DNA of 64,000 nucleotides, taken from the NCBI GenBank assembly GCA_025345505.1, contig JANVCC010000018.1:3219762-3283761 (forward strand), in the 5' to 3' direction. Under the pieces are notes generated by a model that ran no database searches, was not told the DNA's origin, and was given only the letters and a program-made list of their open reading frames with translations. Numbering within the stretch: position 1 is the first letter of the stretch; every line of letters starts with the position of its first letter. The translations under genes and the position numbers were made by a program. The DNA is from Todiramphus chloris collaris (taxonomy: Eukaryota; Chordata; Aves; Coraciiformes; Alcedinidae). Below are positions 59,331-64,000 of this stretch, piece after piece.

Positions 59331-62300
59331 TAATTTATCTTTATTAAGGCTGCACTTTAATTTCATTCCATGTATCCTCATTAAGCAACTGTTTGGTCCC
59401 TCAGGCATTTTTTCAAGCTAACTTTTAATCTACCTATTGGTACGCAAAGCTGTAAAAGTTAAAGACTATTTGAATTTTTATTTGGAAATCTGCTAGATTT
59501 TTTTTCCCTTTTATATATATGCAGGCATTCTACTTTTGCTGGGGATGTTCTATTTTCTGTATATAATCTGATAAATATTAAATAACACATATCCATATCA
59601 ATGTTTTGTATGCAAAGCTCTGATCTCCAGAAAATTATGTATTAACTACAATAGCATCTTATTTTACATTACTATTGCCAGACCTCTGTCTAATCAGCTG
59701 TCTGAAATCCTATCACTGTAGTATTCAGATGTTGGATAGCCATTGAAATTAGCAGTGAGGGGGCCTAAAGGATAAATATTTCTCTTGTTTCTTTTGATTC
59801 TGGCTTCTGAATATTGTACACACTACTTTAAGATGATAGGTAATGGAAAAAAGTCCAGTGAAACAGAAAGTCCTTGATGGGGAGCTGCTTTACATAGCAT
59901 AATTTCTCTGGATATACAACAATGGCAGCGTCTGCATCACATAAAAAAAAGATCTTTTTCATTATGGTACATTCAAAGAACAAGTTTCTCTTTTGCTCTG
60001 TACAGTTTCTACAAACTTTAGGCTTCATTATTTGACTAAAAGAATGAGAAAGACAAACGTCTCTGGGAGATAATAAAAGCACCCAGCATTGGTTAGGATT
60101 GCAAAGCTAGTTAATGTTGTCTTGAGACATGGATTTGGATTTCATACTTTCTCTGCTAGTGCTCTCATCATCCACCATTTCTCTCTGATTAACTGTCATG
60201 GCCATTATGGAAACTGCATCCTGTGCCTGTGTTGGCATCACATAAGTCATAAGTCAGTGCAATGTGCAGCAATAGTGGGTGAGGTACCACCCTTCCACAT
60301 CCTTTCCTCCCTCTTCCATTGCCTGCATTTCTCCCTGTAATATCTAGTTCAAGTCATTGTATACTTACCTAGAGAAACAAAATCTCTGGACCTTCGTTTG
60401 ATGTAGTCCTTCATTCCCAGAACTTACATAGTTTACAGTTACTGACTGCTCTCGAATTAAGTTATTGTCGTAGAAATATCTCTCTAGCTCAGCATTTCTT
60501 GTTTTGAAAAGCTGGGTGCTACCTTCAGCAAAAAAATAAATAAGATCTCTAAAGTAGGTCAGGAATCAGAACCAAAAAGGCTGCTCAAGGCAGACTCAGA
60601 TCTGTAGGTATTTGCAATTTTAACTCACTGGTTCTTCAAAATGTAACTAAAGCTCATGAGCATACAGCACAAAAAATAGCAAGCAAAAAATGTTTGTATT
60701 ATAGGTGTCTGCATGTGTCTTAATTATTCCCTGTTTGTTAACATACGAATAAAAATGTGTAAAACTATAGTTAGATATAAACAGATATAAATTGCACAAA
60801 CATAGCTAGTTTTTTTTTTGTTGGTTTTTTTTTTTTTTTTTTTGGTGGTACTTCCTGGTTTAAGTTTTAATTTCATATACCCTTTTAATTACAGATGGAT
60901 TTCCTTGTAAGTGACACTCTGAGTTCACTGCTTCAAATGATTCTTCTGAATAAAAATAATTCTGCTGAGAGCGGTGGGAGATAGCCTGTGCCTTTGTGGA
61001 CTCCTGCACTGAGACACATTGCAGTCACTTAGCAGGAGGAACAGTAGAGAAGGAAAACTTTCAGAAAAGGAAAATGCCTATGTTGGTGCTATTCCAAAAG
61101 GCAGCTGCCTTTTTAATTTTCTGCACCATCTTTAATACTAAATATTACTTCCCCAATGTTGGGCATTTCCAAACTTGAAAATTCCTCAGCCTTATAATAA
61201 ACAAATCAATCCCAACAGTAAAAATACTGTTAAGTGCTAGTGTTTCAAAGTCACTAGTGGAAGATGCAGCAAGGTGACAACTTGCCTTTGTGCAAAAAAG
61301 ATATCTCCTTGGGCTAGGTGGGGATGCGTTTCCTCAGAAGCCATCCCATACTCCATTTTGTGGTTTGTTGAGTACATAATTTGCAGGTGTGGAAAAGGGA
61401 AAATCCCAGTACAGAAAAGATAGCACTTTAGGTATGACCCCTGTTTTTTCTTCCCAGTTGGTCTTGTGTTTTGGGTCAAGCCAAGCTCCTTCAAGGAAGA
61501 AAAGAATGTAACATCTCTATAAACATGCTCCGAAAGCTTAGACTGACTGACCAGAATGAGTGTGGCTGAGACAACAAAAACATGAACATGAAAGAACAGA
61601 GGCACGTTTACAACCTCCCTTCCAGTATCACACAGGGTATGCTTTGTAACATCTGTATACTGAACGTAAAGATAACAAACGATCCAGAAAATGCATGATT
61701 GATATATCTAATAAATGCAAGCAAGTCTCAGAAGCAGGTTCAGACAAATGTCCTCACCTGACCTTGATGTCACATGGAGTTAAACCTAAGGTAGCTAGCA
61801 AATTACTTCAGCTGACCTGACCTCTTCAGGAAGGTAAGTATTTGCTCTGACTCCCTGTTGGGCTGGCAGTTTATGTATCCAGCATAATTACTTCTATTAG
61901 ACTTAATTGACTGCTAATGGAAAATTTCTACTGACTTCGGTATGATGAGGTCCCTGAGATCTTGTGCAATGCTGCCAAAGTGCTGCCTGCAGTATTCAGG
62001 CTGAAGAGAAGACCTTATGGGCTAACAGTGGGAACTTAACAGTGGGTCTTTTCATTCATCCCAGTTTGGCTTCTTGACAGATCTCAACAAATGCATGTAA
62101 TTGTTGGAGCTGAAGTCAGAATCTTTCACTATATTCAGGCTTGAATCTTGAGCTGGAATTCATGCTTTTTTTTTTTTTTTTTAACTCCTTTTAAAAACAC
62201 ACATACTGTTGGTTTATAAGTACATGTAATTTGTGTTATTAATTATCAAGTGTAATTAAAAAAATCTTTCTTCTCTCTGCACGATTCTGATCTTGCTTCT

Positions 62301-64000
62301 AAGACAGTGAGGTGAAAAACGAAAAGGAACTGTGATCCCTGATTTTAACAGTTCAAGCTAATGGATCTGGCCTCATCAACTGAATACCAGATGCAGAAAC
62401 ACTGCTGATATCGCAATTTATTCCAAACTCTTCATTGTCCAAGCTAAAAGATCCTTTAGCTATATGTAGTTGCAAGTTGATACATGTCTTTGAATCAGAC
62501 AGCGGATGTGGAGAGATTTCTAGTGGGATGGAAATCACACCTTGAGCAACCTCATTCAGTTCTGTATATTTCAGCTCAAATGGGATAAGAAGGGAAATAG
62601 AACTTGAGTCAGATGCTTTTGACTAACCTCCTTTCAACGTCTGCTTTTGATTAAAAGTCCAAATCATGGTATGAAAAGTTTTTCCTAATTTGAGGGTAAA
62701 TTTCCAAGAACACAGGGCTGCTTTTGGAAATGGAAAATAGTTTTCACACAAAATGTTTTTTCCTACTTTCTTTCCTTCTTTACAGAAATAAAAAATTAAT
62801 TAGTGCTGTCCTGATTTATACCCTATGAGGGCTGAGCCCCGTTTCTTCATAACATCCATGTGGTTTTTTATCCATGTGCAGATAGTTAAGTGACTTCAGT
62901 CTCTTTTGGTGTGTTTATATTTTTAAGCTATTAAATATTTATTCTTATTTAGAATAAGAATATTATCCTTTTCATTACTCCCCAGTATTCTTAACACTGC
63001 ACTGACTTGACTTCTGCTTTCAGAGGTCTTGGTTGTTTTATCTTACCAAAAAGCTGGGGTAAGTCACCAAGCATAATAAGGTCTTTGTTTAGGAAGGAAG
63101 TTTTGGTGTTGCCTTGATGGATTATACTCTACTGGTGTAACACACTGGTAAGTGAACTAACGCCGAGCTAGGATGTCACTGCTGACAGTAGCGGCAGGTT
63201 CATCAGTTCCTGAAATCAGGGTGTCTGCAATTCCACCAGTTTGATATTCCTTGACAGCTACCAGGTAGGTCTTTAGATGCTCTGCTAATTGCATAAAACA
63301 CAAGAAGGATCAGTAATATATGATATTACTGTATGTAGTCTAATGTGGAGAGTTATAATTTGGTTATTAACAGAAGGTTATTTTAGGCACTCAGTAGTGA
63401 AGAACATTGCTGCAAAACTGTATACAAGAAATAAAACAGTTGTAAAATTACTTCTAGTGAGATATTTTAATTTCTACTATATTGGAGGAAGTCTTAGCCA
63501 GGACAAGCTTGTAGCAGGTAACAAAAAAATTATTCAAAGTCTAGCTCTGCAGTTTCTGCTACATTGAATGATGTCATTCTTTTATGTGACATATTTTCTT
63601 GTATACCACATGAATTTCACATCACTCTCATTTTTCCAATCATATACATTTACTTAAATCAGAAATGTTGAATCACAGTGTAGAAGTTAGCTATAAAACT
63701 CAAATTATCCTTTCAGAAAATGCTTTTTGATATTTAAAGTTTCCTGATGCAAATATTTTTGAATATATCTCATTTTACAGTGGAGCTGTGAGAACCAAAG
63801 GTCGTACAAATTTAATTTAGTTTCACAGATCTATTTTGTGCAGAAAGAAAAAAAAAGTGCCTGGAAAAACAATTATACATTTCAAGCCATCATCTCTGAA
63901 AGGAAACTTTCAGATTTTTCACTTGGAATTACTGTGTTTTAAACAAAAACTGCTTCACATTTAAATTTTCATATGGTGCATTTTTAAAGTATCAGGTAAC
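59331..64000. other. Unique AT-rich DNA to the window end
   Basis: Two T-runs split by 'gttgg' lie at 60810-60843 and a 17-T run at 62166-62182. A possible very short MIR-like block is at 63768-63830 ('cattttacagtggagctgtgag'). The 122-codon minus frame at 61237-61605 and the plus frame 63289-63567 have no known domain. No exon, transposon or RNA gene recognised. Confidence 0.5.

Noticed and set aside
61237..61605. 122-codon minus-strand frame
   Set aside because: No known motif and no exon signals. Within chance expectation.
1..64000. Prokaryotic-type systems (operons, CRISPR arrays, prophage, toxin-antitoxin pairs)
   Set aside because: Coding density is near zero, CR1 elements and microsatellites mark vertebrate DNA, and no spaced direct-repeat array is present.
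1..64000. Endogenous retrovirus bodies
   Set aside because: No gag, pol or env-like frames were recognised; all reverse transcriptase matches have CR1 character and lie next to CR1 3' sequence or in CR1 order.

Overview
The window looks like avian nuclear DNA from a gene desert or the interior of a very long intron. The main evidence is a set of CR1 non-LTR retrotransposon copies, nearly all cut short at the 5' end. Several still carry the CR1 3' terminus, in which a 'CCCTTCCAAC' block is followed by a short tandem array related to ATTCTATG. CR1 also occurs in turtles and crocodilians, but many short copies of several subfamilies with few other repeats is the usual bird pattern. The sequence is AT-rich and CpG-poor by eye, with many A/T tracts. 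I cannot name the species.

No protein-coding gene, tRNA, rRNA, known small RNA gene or CRISPR array could be supported. The only recognisable coding matter is dead CR1 reverse transcriptase. Other reading frames reach about 140 codons, which is roughly what AT-rich sequence of this size gives by chance. One 204-base block near 8.6 kb is exon-like (acceptor-like tract, open and symmetric in one frame, consensus GTAAGT donor) but matches nothing I know.

Layout. 0-3.4 kb: a CR1 tail cut by the window edge, then unique DNA. 3.4-10 kb: two diverged copies of one unnamed dispersed repeat, with an old hairpin repeat, a small stem-loop and the exon-like block between them. 10-17.5 kb: mostly unique, with relics resembling ancient MIR/L2-type elements. 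17.5-22.7 kb: two CR1 copies on the plus strand, an 18-base palindrome and another MIR-like relic. 22.7-27.2 kb: unique DNA with a paired A-tract and T-tract. 27.2-33.1 kb: two CR1 copies on the minus strand, a conserved-looking noncoding block near 29.2 kb, a long C/T tract at 30.1 kb and an ancient CR1/L3-like tail. 33.1-42.5 kb: two plus-strand CR1 copies, a repeat-like C/T-rich block at 36.5 kb, a homeobox-site-rich block with a perfect inverted repeat at 35.3 kb, and an internal CR1 fragment. 42.5-51 kb: unique DNA, then two minus-strand CR1 copies; the larger (about 1.45 kb) keeps the most reverse transcriptase sequence. 51-54.2 kb: a CR1 inserted into the tail of an older CR1. 54.2-64 kb: mostly unique, with an ancient CR1/L3-like relic near 57.8 kb.

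There are no working genes here whose interaction could be described. I found no convincing undescribed system. The best leads are the unnamed repeat pair, the ancient hairpin repeat, the nested CR1, the exon-like block and the candidate conserved noncoding blocks.
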